From NCBI GenBank assembly GCA_013054445.1, contig JAAMPI010000026.1:28710-92709 (forward strand): a DNA stretch of 64,000 nt, read 5' to 3'. A program made the translations under genes and the position numbers. Shown here piece by piece: positions 22,597-33,571 of the stretch. The stretch comes from Cudoniella acicularis. Its lineage: Eukaryota; Ascomycota; Leotiomycetes; Helotiales; Helotiaceae. The first letter of the stretch is position 1. Each line of letters starts with the position of its first letter. The notes beneath the pieces are model-generated. The model made no database searches. It was not told where the DNA came from and was given only the letters and a program-made list of their open reading frames with translations.

Positions 22597-24585
22597 TTAC
22601 ATCCCTGGGGGTGGAGGGACCTATTGAGTTTAGTCAGTCTAATATATCCAAACTATTTGCAACCAAACTTACCGCACTGTAACTACCAGAACCTGGCGCA
22701 GAGCCCGAAGGTGGAGGCGGGGGTGCTTCGCTGGGCGGTGGCGGTGGTGCAGAACCAGGAGCGCCAGGAGGAGGAGATTGTTGTTGCTGGGCAGCTGCTG
22801 CAGCCATGTATTGCTGATAATACTGGACATATGCCGCATAGCCGCCATAAGCTGCGTAAGGATCTGCACCAGCACCATAATACTGGGCATATTGCGCAGC
22901 ATAGTCGGCTCCAGAGGTAGGACTACCAGCGCCAGGTGCAGTGGACGTGGTTGGACTCATTACGCCACTTGGGGTGTTGGGAGCTGGCGAGTTGTTGTAT
23001 CCTCCATAGCCACCACCACCACCACCACCGCCATAGGAACCAGAACCTGACCGATCAGGTGCACGATCGCCATATCCACGTTCGCCTCCATAACCAGTGC
23101 TGGGAGCATTACCGTAGCCACGCTGTGGGGGAGGTCGATTCTTGAATTCTTCATACTGGTCTCTGACATTCTTTAAAAGATCCTCGCAGAGCTCCTTCGC
23201 TTTCTGTACTTCATTTGGGTCGGGTCCCCTGTTTTACTGTTAGTACACAACAAAGGTATGAAAAATATTGCACCTACGCAACGTGCAAATACATGTCCTC
23301 ATCGCTTTCACGACCAGTACCATGCTCCATGAAGCCAGATCCACGTCCTTTGATTTGAACTCGACATCTGGTTTCTTGCTGGATATGTTTCACGTATGCT
23401 CCTCCATGACCAACAACTTGGGCACGAAGATTGAAGCCTGGAATTGGTTCAAAGTTGATTGGGATCTTCTCTTCGGGCCATTTGCGCTGTTTATCATGTT
23501 ATTAAACTTGATTCCATTGAAAGAAGTCAACTTACCCTGCCAAATTCGTCTCTTTCGACTTGATCTGGCTCTCGTCGGCGGAATCGTCGCTCATCAACTA
23601 GATTAGGCAGTTCTTGCTTCATTAATTCTTCGATCTTCTCTACTGCCTGCTCTAAGCCTCGCTTCGTAGTGCTCGTGACGTGAAGGTATAGAGGGGGGTT
23701 CTGTCTTTCCAATTAGAATCGCCTATTGCGTTTCGGGAAGGGTACTTGCAGCAGCCGTGGCCATGCTCTTATCCGGGTAGTAATTTCCACGCGTGGTGAC
23801 ATCTTGAAAAGTCAACATGAAAGCTCTATTAAACGGTAAGTAATAGGTATTGCGTACCAGCTCCGGTTTCTTCTTTGATCTAGATGTCACGCAGCGGGAG
23901 TCAGCAGATGCCAATGAGGATTTTTAGTGAGTGCTATTCGCGCTTTAGGTAAGCTTGAAAATTCCCACACAAAATGATACGTGGAATAAAAATGAGATGA
24001 AGGGCCATGCTATATATCTACGAAGAAAGCCTGATATATCAGTGGAGTATTGACACAAGGAGTATTTACCATCTTTTGCGTTGAACCTTTGGTCAGTGTA
24101 TAACGATTGCGGAGGTCATTGACTTCGATGTCCTTAATGTAGTCGCCATCCGCAATATACATCTCACCATTAACTGTGCTTGCGCTATTGCCCGATGCTC
24201 CTGGAGATGCCGACTTCCCGCCTGAAGGGCTGAGGGTAGATCGAATCGGGGGAACGTCGACATGCTGGATGCCTTTCTTGGCTTGAATAGTCGCATTAAT
24301 TCTGGCAGCGGCAGCAGCTATAAAATTTGTTAGCATAGGCAGAAACAAAGGTAAGTCCAAAAGCAACATACCGGCGGCAGCTGCAGGATCAGCCATTTTC
24401 TTTGCGCCCTCTGCAGCTGGGCTGCCAGAGGTTCTTCCAAGAGGGCTTCGACTACGTCGCGACTCTGAGTTGGTCTTTGCTGGCGGGGAACGTGAACGTC
24501 GGTCAAATCGAGAGGCGCGCTTTGGCTCGGGCTCTTTCTGGTCGAAGCGCGAGCGCTTTGCAGTGCGTCGCTCCGTATCGTCCAT
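22597..24585 (-). CDS. KHDC4/BLOM7-type KH-domain RNA-binding protein
   Basis: Homologue of KHDC4, a splicing-associated protein with two KH-like domains. Eight exons: 24585-24372, 24317-24070, 23879-23858, 23802-23750, 23700-23536, 23486-23278, 23228-22673 and 22620-22597, giving 496 aa. The N-terminus is Arg/Ser-rich (SRFDRRSRSPPAK). The first KH-like region runs from YIKDIEVNDLRNRYTL to PPLYLHVTSTTKRGLEQAVEKI. The second runs from INFEPIPGFNLRAQVVGHGG through IKGRGSGFMEHGTGRE to LCEDLLKNV. The tail is Gly-, Tyr/Ala- and Pro-rich and ends VPPPPGM from a 24-nt last exon. Exon 3 is only 22 nt. The intron at 23749-23701 begins GCAAGT, a GC-AG intron. All phases are consistent without correction. 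Confidence 0.88.
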
Positions 24586-24784
24586 TGTGACTGCCTTGAT
24601 CAATACTTTATGAGATATTGGGTTCGGTTTGGCTGCTGGCTGCACAAAGACGAGGTTTAAAAAGCCCCGAGTCAGCCTCAAGGCTACCTTAAATTGTCGC
24701 TTAACTTTTTGGGGGCATGGACCATACGTAGTTTAGCCCCAAAAAAGAGTCCGCTTCCGCATATCGGAATGCGAGAGTTTAACT

Positions 24785-24791
24785 TGACTCA
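24785..24791 (+). promoter_or_regulatory. TGACTCA (Gcn4/CPC1-type) site upstream of ilv6
   Basis: An exact TGACTCA, the palindromic core bound by Gcn4/CPC1/CpcA in general amino acid control, lies 96 bp before the ilv6 ATG within the 301-bp region shared with the KH gene. A weaker TGACTGA lies near 24823. Amino acid biosynthetic genes such as ilv6 are known targets. Binding here is inferred. Confidence 0.55.
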
Positions 24792-24886
24792 CCTTTTTTT
24801 CAACTGATTGCGGAGCAGGCGGTGACTGAGGAAGGGGAACGATCGCCATATCCTTTTAAGCCTTCACTGGCTTCGCATTGCCCATC

Positions 24887-25903
24887 ATGGCATCTCGAAA
24901 AGCAATTCTGGCTCTGCCAATTCGAGCAACAATCCCCCGAAGGTCGACTTTCGTTATTCCCCAACAACACCTCCGAGCAGAGTCGACAGCATCCTCAACT
25001 TCGGCGCTGGCATACAAGGCTTTGCATCGGCGGATATACCCTCTCCCAACCTCCGATTCTCCTCCCTCCTGGTCAGCTCAAGCTGCTGTCTCCAATATCC
25101 TCTACGAAACTCCTGTACCATCCACTGCCCCACCAAAACGGCACATCCTCAACTGCCTTGTCCAAAATGAACCTGGTGTCCTGTCCCGTGTTTCTGGAAT
25201 TCTAGCTGCTCGTGGATTCAACATTGACTCCCTGGTTGTCTGCCATACTGAAGTCGAAGACCTTTCACGAATGACAATTGTGCTTTCTGGGCAAGACGGA
25301 GTGGTAGAACAAGCACGGCGGCAATTGGAGGATTTGGTTCCGGTTTGGGCAGTATTGGACTATACATCTGCGGCACTCGTACAAAGGGAACTGCTGTTAG
25401 CGAAGATCAACATTTTGGGACCTGAATACTTTGAAGAACTACAGGCTCATCACAGAGAGATAACAGCCAGTGACGCTGAGGAGGGCCAGGAGGAATGGGC
25501 GCAACGAAGACTGGACCAGCTCAAGGTGACCAATGACTTTCATCCTAGCAAATTAGCGCTCAGTCAGGCATTGAGACATAAACATGAGCATTTGAAGTCT
25601 ATCACCTACTTCACCCATCAATTTGGCGGCAAGGTACTGGATATTAGCACGAATAGCTGTATCGTTGAAGTGTAAGTTACCAGGGTCTCAATTGGTTTCC
25701 CAAATGCTAATAGAATACTCAGCTCTGCTAAACCTGTTCGGATTGACTCGTTCATGAAACTCATCGCCCCATTCGGCATTCTTGAATCCGCTCGAACTGG
25801 TCTCATGGCCCTTCCTCGATCGCCTCTGCTCGGCCCGAATGAACAAGAACTTGTCAAAGACGCCGACGAAATTGTAGACGCGAGCACGCTTCCCCCAGGA
25901 TAA
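24887..25903 (+). CDS. ilv6: Acetolactate synthase regulatory subunit Ilv6
   Basis: Mitochondrial regulatory subunit of acetohydroxyacid synthase, which makes acetolactate and acetohydroxybutyrate for valine, leucine and isoleucine. It activates Ilv2 and mediates valine feedback. Exons 24887-25671 and 25723-25903 with a 51-nt intron give 321 aa. The first 45 residues form a basic, hydroxylated mitochondrial presequence (MASRKAILALPIRAT). The ACT domain spans about 85-165 (HILNCLVQNEPGVLSRVSGI, GFNIDSLVV). The C-terminal domain carries LVQRELLLAKINILGP and, across the intron, IVEVSAKPVRIDSFMKL. The ATG at 24887 is the first in frame. Length and motifs match fungal Ilv6 with no breaks. Confidence 0.95.
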
Positions 25904-26157
25904 ATAGATTTGGTCAACTCACGTTAAAAATGTTTCCTCTAGGGAGTTGGCGTTGATTTTCATCAGAGGTGCATTGAAAACCTACAAGTCGGTGGATTGT
26001 AGTTATGCTTTGCGTCTATTTAGTCTAAACATCGGAATTTCCTGGAACCTCAGAGGTTTCCGTGCCTCCAATTTATACTGTACTCCATGCTCCATTCCGT
26101 TGAACTCCCATATATATGTACATGCTTGTCATTATTTACTTCCATGACTGAGCGTAT

Positions 26158-29027
26158 TTATATTGCCACACTTGCGCCAATCCCTGAACCCACATACCAG
26201 ACTGTCTCTGTCCAATGCCCAAGTCTAACCCCGACAATTCCTTTTGCGTCCAATTTCAAAGATCCCCCCAAGGCTTCTCTGATCTTTTCATACCCAACAG
26301 AATCGAAGGACCAATCAACGGGAAGTCTCGGAGTTTGGCTAGCCCCAGGAGGAACCTTGAAAGGTAGGTCATAGTTGATCTTTCCAATCGGATCGGTATG
26401 ATTGTAAAAAGCAGTGGCATTAATGTTTTCGATGTAGATGGTGCTGTACTGTAGGGGTGAAAGGAGAGTGAACTCTGCCGTGGATGAGAATAAGTGAAAA
26501 ATTGCGTCGTCAATGAAATGGGGTTTGTCCCCATCTTTGCCTTTCCCTGGCGTTGATAAACGCGGAGTTGGTATTTCAACCTTAAATTTACTGAGCGCTT
26601 CGCCGATCCTCGGTTGAAAAGGAATTGAGTCGATGTGTGTCCGAAATATTAAAGTAGTGTTGAAACCAGAAATATACTGAGATAGTAACTCTCGACCGAT
26701 TTTTTGACCCTTTTTACCACCAAACTTCGTTGGATCCCACGTCGCCTGGACGAGAACATTGGTGTTATTTCCCTTCTCTACTGTGATATTTTGGATTGTG
26801 GCATCGCCAATAACGGAGCCATTTTGGAGGACATGGATGTTGATAAAAGGAATTTGTGCTGTGTAGTCGGTGGGATTCGTGAAATTGACTTGCGCCTCGA
26901 AATTCAAAGATGTCTTGCTGGTGCTCAAGACTCGAAGACCTCCGACCTTTGGTTTTAGATTGTTAAAACCAGCGCCCGTAGAGATCGCTAAAATCTCGTC
27001 AGCTTCGGTGCGGTCGTGCTGAAAAATTAAAAACGGTTTCCTAACGTTTAACAGGAACAATCCCGTTTGCTGGCATATGTTTGATAGCGAGCTTCCCGAG
27101 TACAGTGGCAACTTCGACATCGACAAGAGCCTCAATCTTCAGTAGAATAGTATTTCCGCCAAACAGTAGCTCTTGGATTACATCAGAGAAAACATTGTCA
27201 TCTGTAATTACCAAGGGAGCGTTGCGTATCTGGGACCGGATCCTGATAGCTGCAGATTCCCCATCCTTTGGTTCGATTCGTTCTGACTCGGCCTTTTGCC
27301 ATTTGTGTAGATTTAGAACCCCGAGCTCATCGCCTTTGTAGAAGACAGTTGCGTTGGCACAGACTCGTGTAACATTGATCCCGAAATTCATCTCTTTGGG
27401 AAGGCTGGCAGTTACGACAATTTGTCCTGAAATTTGTGGGTTGGCCTCATCCGTGTCTGGGTCAGCCAGAGGGTCCGGAAGACTGAAATGGGTGTTTGTA
27501 AGGGAAAAGTTTTTGATGACATTGTCAAATGTGTGGCCGGGAAATGGGACTGGAACCGTGACACTAGAAATGATCTGAGTAATCCATTGAGGGGTGTCGC
27601 CTTTGGGAGTGCTAGAGCCTCGAACAAATAGAGTAGTGTCGTTGCCGTGAATGTAATCTTCAAGTAGCAAATCAAGTGGAGAAGAGCGTGAATCTGGACA
27701 GTTTTTTATCAATGGTTGAGAGAGTTCCCGGACAATTCCCCGAACATCAACGTCAACTTCCGAGCTCGGTTCCACTTCGATAGTTGAGGTTGTGGCCTCC
27801 GCAAGACGAATATAGGGATCGTGGATCCCACAGTTTGGAACGAGAATATCAAACTCGAGTGATGGAATAGTGAACTTAACGGGATAGCTGTTCATAAGTG
27901 ATAGAGAGACATCCGCACCCATTCCGCGACGGCCACCGGGTGAGACTGGAACTTCTTGGAAGTTGAGCCGAGTAATCTTGTACTTGGGAATTGCAGGAAG
28001 GTTACTGCCTGAACTCGATATTAGCCGATGTTCAACTACACATAAAAATAGAATATCTTCTATGAAGACTTGAAGGATGGTGGCCCTATCAAAGTCCAAT
28101 ACACTTATCAGACTACATACCAACCTTCAAAAGAAGGCGACTGTCATTACAACAACCCATTTTTTAAGCCAAAGATTTCTCCCCAAGATAAAATGAAGCA
28201 AAAGAACGGTAGAGAGATTGACCTTCGAAGACAAGAGATTCTGAGATGCTCTGAGTGCCAAGAGAAATCAAGCCGGATTTCAAACCGACATCGGCTTTTC
28301 CCAATATCCTGACTGTGTCTAATCGCCCTTCCAACCAGTCGTTGGCTACTTGCCGAATCCCTTCGACATCCCCTGCCACCAGATCCGAGATGAAATCAAT
28401 AGGTGTAGTATGCCCATTTCGAATATCGACAACAACTCGTGACACGCTGGCTGTGCCAATAAGGATATTGCCGTACTCCGGTAAATAAACAGCAACATTA
28501 GAGTCCCTGCTCTCGACTTCCCTAGCAATCCAGGTCCCAAAACGTCCAATATTCCTCACATGCTTGTTCTTGACTCTTGACGCGTCCATTCTGAAGTTTG
28601 CTTGAATCCTTGCGCTGACACCATTGGCAGTGAGAGCGGCTATGGAAAGATTTGTGGGTTCAATAACCAGAGCTTCCTTGGCGTATTCCTCTACTATCGC
28701 AGGAGCAAAGAATGCACCAATAATAATGGCTATGACGAGTGCTCCTAGAACTCCAACAGCAACAACCGTTGGCCATCGCCGGCCGCCTTTGGCTGTCTCT
28801 AACGAGCCGTGCCCATTCTGTTGTATGGATCGCAATGAAGTTGCTGCTGGAGAATGTACGCGCTCTTGCGCCTGATCCTCCGAGCCATCGTATCGAGGAG
28901 TATCACTTGAGCGTGATAATAAGGGCGTGTTTTCGTGGGACTCGTCAGAGTGATGTGAGTGTTTTGACTGAGGTCTATCGGTGCTGCTGCCCAACAACGG
29001 CGCAGAGCTGGAAGAATCGTCGGCCAT
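26158..29027 (-). CDS. Tag1-like vacuolar membrane protein (DUF3712/LEA-like)
   Basis: Large type II membrane protein resembling yeast Tag1 (YLR173W), a vacuolar protein linked to termination of autophagy; homologues are often labelled DUF3712 proteins. Exon 1 is 29027-28223. It encodes a Ser/His-rich cytosolic tail (residues 1-85), one membrane helix (VVAVGVLGALVIAIIIGAFF, about 88-107) and then lumenal LEA-like beta domains. A 214-nt intron (28222-28009) joins LVFE to GSNLPAIPKYKI. The second part reads to PANGIVPVK near 27045, where the frame changes. The rest (HDRTEADEIL to GASVAI) continues in another frame to 26158. The gap offers only a 27-40 nt intron ending TTTTTCAG, unusually short, so a one-base error is also possible. 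Several NxT/S sites suit a lumenal domain. Family call is moderate. Confidence 0.7.
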
Positions 29028-31192
29028 TATTGCAATTTCCGTGGTTTACGACCACGGTCCACGGTGCTGCAGTTCTCAACGCTCAGCGTGAGGGTAGATA
29101 GGAAAATATCTTGATTGAAGTTGTTGATGGATGACTGAAGAATGCCGAGTATGATCATGAAACATGAGATTGGGGAGCTGAGCTGGTTGATTGCGTTGTA
29201 CCTATCTTAGCGCGCCACTAGTGCTCAGTTAACACGGGGTATGCAGCCTAATACCTCAGGAACAGATTTTTCGGGAATAATCAACCTCCCAAGAACTTCC
29301 TTTTTCTTCTCGAACAATTATTCGTGAATCGTGGCACGATCCGCGATCCAATGACCCAACGCCCTTCAAAGGACAGCGATAGCCGAACAATCACTCGTGG
29401 CACTTTCACTGCGTGTGGGTGCTGGAGGCAGAGGATTCCAGGCTCTGCTGACCTTTTAAGATAATGCTAGAGGAGTTGAAAAAACCCCAGAAACCCAGAA
29501 TTTAGCAAAACGGTGTTTTCCGCACACCAGTTTCCCCTCCAGTCATGTCAATTGTTTGTTGTATCTCCTTCAATTTCAAGTACACCGGACTATAAATTGG
29601 GCTCTTTCGCTCTCTCTATGCGATTTGGCTCTCATTCAATCCGAAGAATAGGAGCTCACGCTTTTAACTAGACCAGTCCTTCCCATGGACTGGCTCTCTC
29701 CGGCCTCAAGCGCGCACATAACTAACCTGCTTCTGCACAAAGAACACTCGCGAACATCGCGAATTGGGGTCATTTTGGGTTCGCAAGTGCGAAGAACTTC
29801 CAGGTCACGATTGCGAGAGTGCTCTGATTCCCTAGACACCCGAATACATGAATACGGCATTGCAATACCTAGCTTGACAATAATAACCAAAGCCCTAACT
29901 GGACATCTCTTTTGCAACTATCCAGTCGCCTGACAATTGGGAAACTGATTTGAGAGTTTGGAAAACGATTAAACAAATTCCCCCACCACCAAATGCCATG
30001 GGAAGCACGAATACTTCACAGCAGACGGCTAGAAACAATTCAAACCGAAGTTATCTAAGCTGAAAAAAACACACAAAGCACTATAATCTCGTGAGAGCAA
30101 TATGCGAATATCAAGTGAGAGGAAAGTTGCTATCACACGATGCTCTTTTCAGCTGAAAGTCCCGGTCGGGATTGTCACTTTCCTCAACGGTCTCTTGCAG
30201 AGTTTCATCTAATCAACTACATCTGGTCTTTGACAACACAGGGCAACTATCTAGACTTTTTAGCAGCGTCCGAAGTCCAGCCTACTTTCCGCCGTCCATT
30301 TATTTCCAGTTTTCCAGTACGAAACTTCAACTGGTGGCAGGGTTGCACTGAGGCTGCCTACTTCGAATCGGACCCGGACCTGCCAGCCATTCGATCCCAA
30401 GAGAGCGGATCCTCTCTGAAGATCTTGATGTTGACAAGGCTTCAACATGGCTGCTCTACCATGCAGCCTCATCCCAGAACCCATCTGAAAGAAAAGGTTG
30501 GCCAGTGACCATATTCTTGCACGGAAACCACGTTGCCAGCTCGATTTCGCTTCACCAACCGCGAGGTTCATCCCGGATCGGTCCATTATTCACACCTCCT
30601 ATAGCCCTCCGAACAACCATTCCTAGTCCGTTTCACCAGCCACATTTGCAAACTTCCTCACTCATTCCCTTATTTTTGACACATCCACTGACGTCACGAT
30701 GTCGGATATCTAGTTGTTTCAGAGCTTATGCCGTTTTCCTAGTAATTTTGTAAAATACCATCTCGACCCCCATAGACTTGCTCGCCCCGGGTTCCTCGCT
30801 GCCTTACATTGATTTATACTGGGGTAGTCCCTCGGCATATAACTGTGAATTATTCGCGCCCAGCCACCGGGGTCTTTCAATCTGGTTTCTTCTTCTCCAT
30901 CCGCTCTATATTTCATCTATACTATAGACATGAACCTAGTACATGCGAAAGACAAGAGGGTCAGGCTACGCAAGTGGCTGGTTGACTGTTCCTTGGATCT
31001 TTGAAATGCGATTCACTATGAGGGAAAAGAGGCTGGATGAGCGTTGGGCAGGAGATATGAAACGGGGATATATTATCTGGCAGGAATCCCATCCTGTTAA
31101 GGAAGATCTTCAAGACGGAGAGACAATTGAGACGTCGTCCGTCCAACACCAGACTCCTACCACGCATATTTCTTCCGCCGCTTTCATTTGAA
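29028..31192. other. Intergenic, about 2.2 kb, no gene seen
   Basis: Upstream of the Tag1-like gene (-) and the aquaporin locus (+). Open frames up to about 120 codons (for example 30140-30508) overlap antisense frames of similar size and show no family motif. Probably promoters and leaders. Confidence 0.4.
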
Positions 31193-32855
31193 ATGGCCGG
31201 CGACGGTCCCAGCGAACTTCCGCTGCACTATGGCAGCAAAACTATGGACGGTGGACTCATCAAACGCCCATCTTCACCTATAGTACCAGCCTCACCACTC
31301 AGATTCTATCAGCCGGGTAATCGTTTAAATTTCTCACCAGAACGCACCCCCATTGATGCTTACCACTCCATCAAATCGGAGAATCCTCGAAATGCTGGTC
31401 TCAGGCGTCGACCCAGCCACCAGAATCCCATCCGCAGACACTCCGGGGACTTTGGTCGGGAGAGACCGGGCTTTTCGTCCGAAGCCCGGCGACCATTACG
31501 GTCAAGAGACAACCAGTTCTATTTAGATGAAGATGCAGTCTTTGGGAGAAATATCCATTCACACCTTAACTTCCGCGAGCGCTCTAGACCACCAAGGTCC
31601 TATCGGAACGTCGATGGCTAGGAACGAGGTCCATCATCTGCGTCGAAACCCTATTTCGAAGAATCCAAATCCGATTATAGAGGTCGTGATCTTGAAAGGG
31701 GTGAATACAGCCCAAACAAAAAGACAAGACATAGTGAGGATGACTCGAGTGTCGACGGGTACAATTATGAAGCCCGGAAATGCTTCAACCGGGGGACTGT
31801 TTACTATAAATCTCTAATCAAAGAGGAAAAGAAAGAAGCCCTTCCATTGCCTTGGTTAGCATGGATGAATAGCAGCGTTAAGAACCGTACGTATTCTCCC
31901 CTTTATTCTTCTCATTATCAGAAAGTCTGATATCATCGTTGCAGACTTCGTAGCAACACTGGGTGAGTTCGTAGGAACAACCATGTTCCTCTTCTTCGCC
32001 TTCGCCGGCACCCAACTTGCCAACATCCAATCCTCCGCCTCATCAGCTTCCTCCTCAACTTCCAACACCACCTCTAGAGGTGCCACCGGTTTCAACGTCT
32101 CTGTCTACCTCTACATCTCCATCATCTTCGGCTTCTCACTCATGGTCAACGTCTAGATCTTCTTCCGTATCTCGGGCGGCCTCTTCAATCCCGCCGTTAC
32201 CCTCGCCATGGTTCTCGTAGGCGCCATCCCTGTCGTTCGTGCGATCTGCTTGTTCTTTGCACAGATTGTGGGTGCTATTGCTGCGAGTGGTATGGTTTTG
32301 GGACTGTTTCCTACGAAATTCAATGTCAGGACTACGCTTGCTGGTGGTGCGAGCTTGGTGCAAGGTGTCTTTATTGAAGCCATCCTTACTGCCGAACTTG
32401 TCTTCACGATTTTCATGTTAGCGAAGGAGAAGAATAAGGTTACTTTTATTGCACCGGTTGGTATCGGCCTTGCTCTCTTCATTGCAGAGATGGTTGGTGT
32501 CTACTACACTAGTGGATCTCTGAACCTAGCTCGAAGTACCGGACCATGTATTGTCACTGGGATAGTTGACAAGGAGCATTGGATCTACTGTAAGTTCCTC
32601 CTACTTTATCACAATCCCCGTTCCATAAAAGCAAAGTTCTAAGAGGAATTCAAACAGAGGTCGGACTTTTCTGTGGATCGCTAATCGCAGTAGTCTTCTA
32701 CAAATTCATCAAGATGCTCGAATACGGAGATGGCGAACCCAGGCCAAGACGGCGACGATAAGAATGATCCCATCAGGAACGAGAAAAAGAAGGAGGAGTT
32801 GATGGAGAGGCGGGAAGCGAGACTTCATAGAGGCTCACAAGGGACGCATGACTAG
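31193..32855 (+). pseudogene. Aquaporin (MIP family) with three in-frame TAG codons
   Basis: A fungal aquaporin with a long disordered N-terminus (about 230 residues). Exons are 31193-31886, 31945-32589 and 32658 onward. The channel part reads HFVATLGEFVGTTMFLFFAFAGTQ (first helix), SGGLFNPAVTLAMV (first NPA) and LNLARSTGP, where the second NPA is NLA. Three TAG codons lie in frame: 31619, 32154 (NV-TAG-IFFR, tryptophan expected) and one split by the last intron (32589 plus 32658-32659; HWIY-TAG-VG, tryptophan expected). At 32726-32727 an extra G shifts the frame. Dropping it restores LEYEMANPGQDGDD and a charged tail ending at 32855. Other Trp codons (PWLAW, HW) are intact, and there are no TAA or TGA stops. 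Either a recent pseudogene or a transcript repaired by A-to-I editing. Confidence 0.75.
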
Positions 32856-33571
32856 ATGGTCGGAAAACTCGGACAATGTGATACGATTACGCAATGAATT
32901 GAAAATGACTGGATTGATGACTGATGATGCTAATGTTGGGAAAGGTGTGGGTTAATTGGGGCTTGGCCATGTTTGATATTGGGTTTTTGGGTTGGATTTC
33001 GGTATTTAGATAGATACTCCGTAGATAGTTTATATGAGCAATTTTGTTTTGCTGTTAATGGATACTATACCTTCGCTCTACAGTTGTCTTCTTTAATCGT
33101 GACAACTTTAGATTCCATGTGAAAATACTTTTGGTTCTCCGCTCATAAACCAACGCCTTTCTGGATTTCATCTCAACTCTTACACCCCGAGATAAAATGT
33201 CAGGGCTGACTGAAACACACCGATTCTTGAGAGCACAATTCATCTCGTTGTCAGATCGTCGTTCCCAGCAAGGACTATTATTTTTCAGGCAGCCTGCTTA
33301 GCGGTGTGCGTTGAGAAGTGGACAGCTCATGACTCGAAATGTTTGCGGCTGTCTCACAATATTTCGGTAACTCGTGCTGCGGATGGTGGCAAATATTCTG
33401 GACTGCAATACTAGGAGTAATTTTGGTACTTATACAATGCACAATACATGACGTCTTTGTTGCAATAATTTCAAGCAATGCCGCCTCTCCCATTTTCCCT
33501 TTCCTATTATACACCCAAGCCTATGAGTACGCCGAGACCGAAACCCATTATTCGTCATCTAATAAATCCAC
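32856..33571. other. Convergent intergenic region, no gene seen
   Basis: Lies between the 3' ends of the aquaporin locus (+) and the reductase gene (-). Short AT-rich stretches only. Confidence 0.45.

Noticed and set aside
22960..23169. Runs of Val/Met or His codons opposite the KH gene tail
   Set aside because: They are other-frame readings of the Gly-rich repeat that encodes the KH protein's tail.
30140..30586. Overlapping sense and antisense frames of about 110-120 codons
   Set aside because: No motif, no splice context and similar length on both strands, as expected by chance in GC-balanced DNA.
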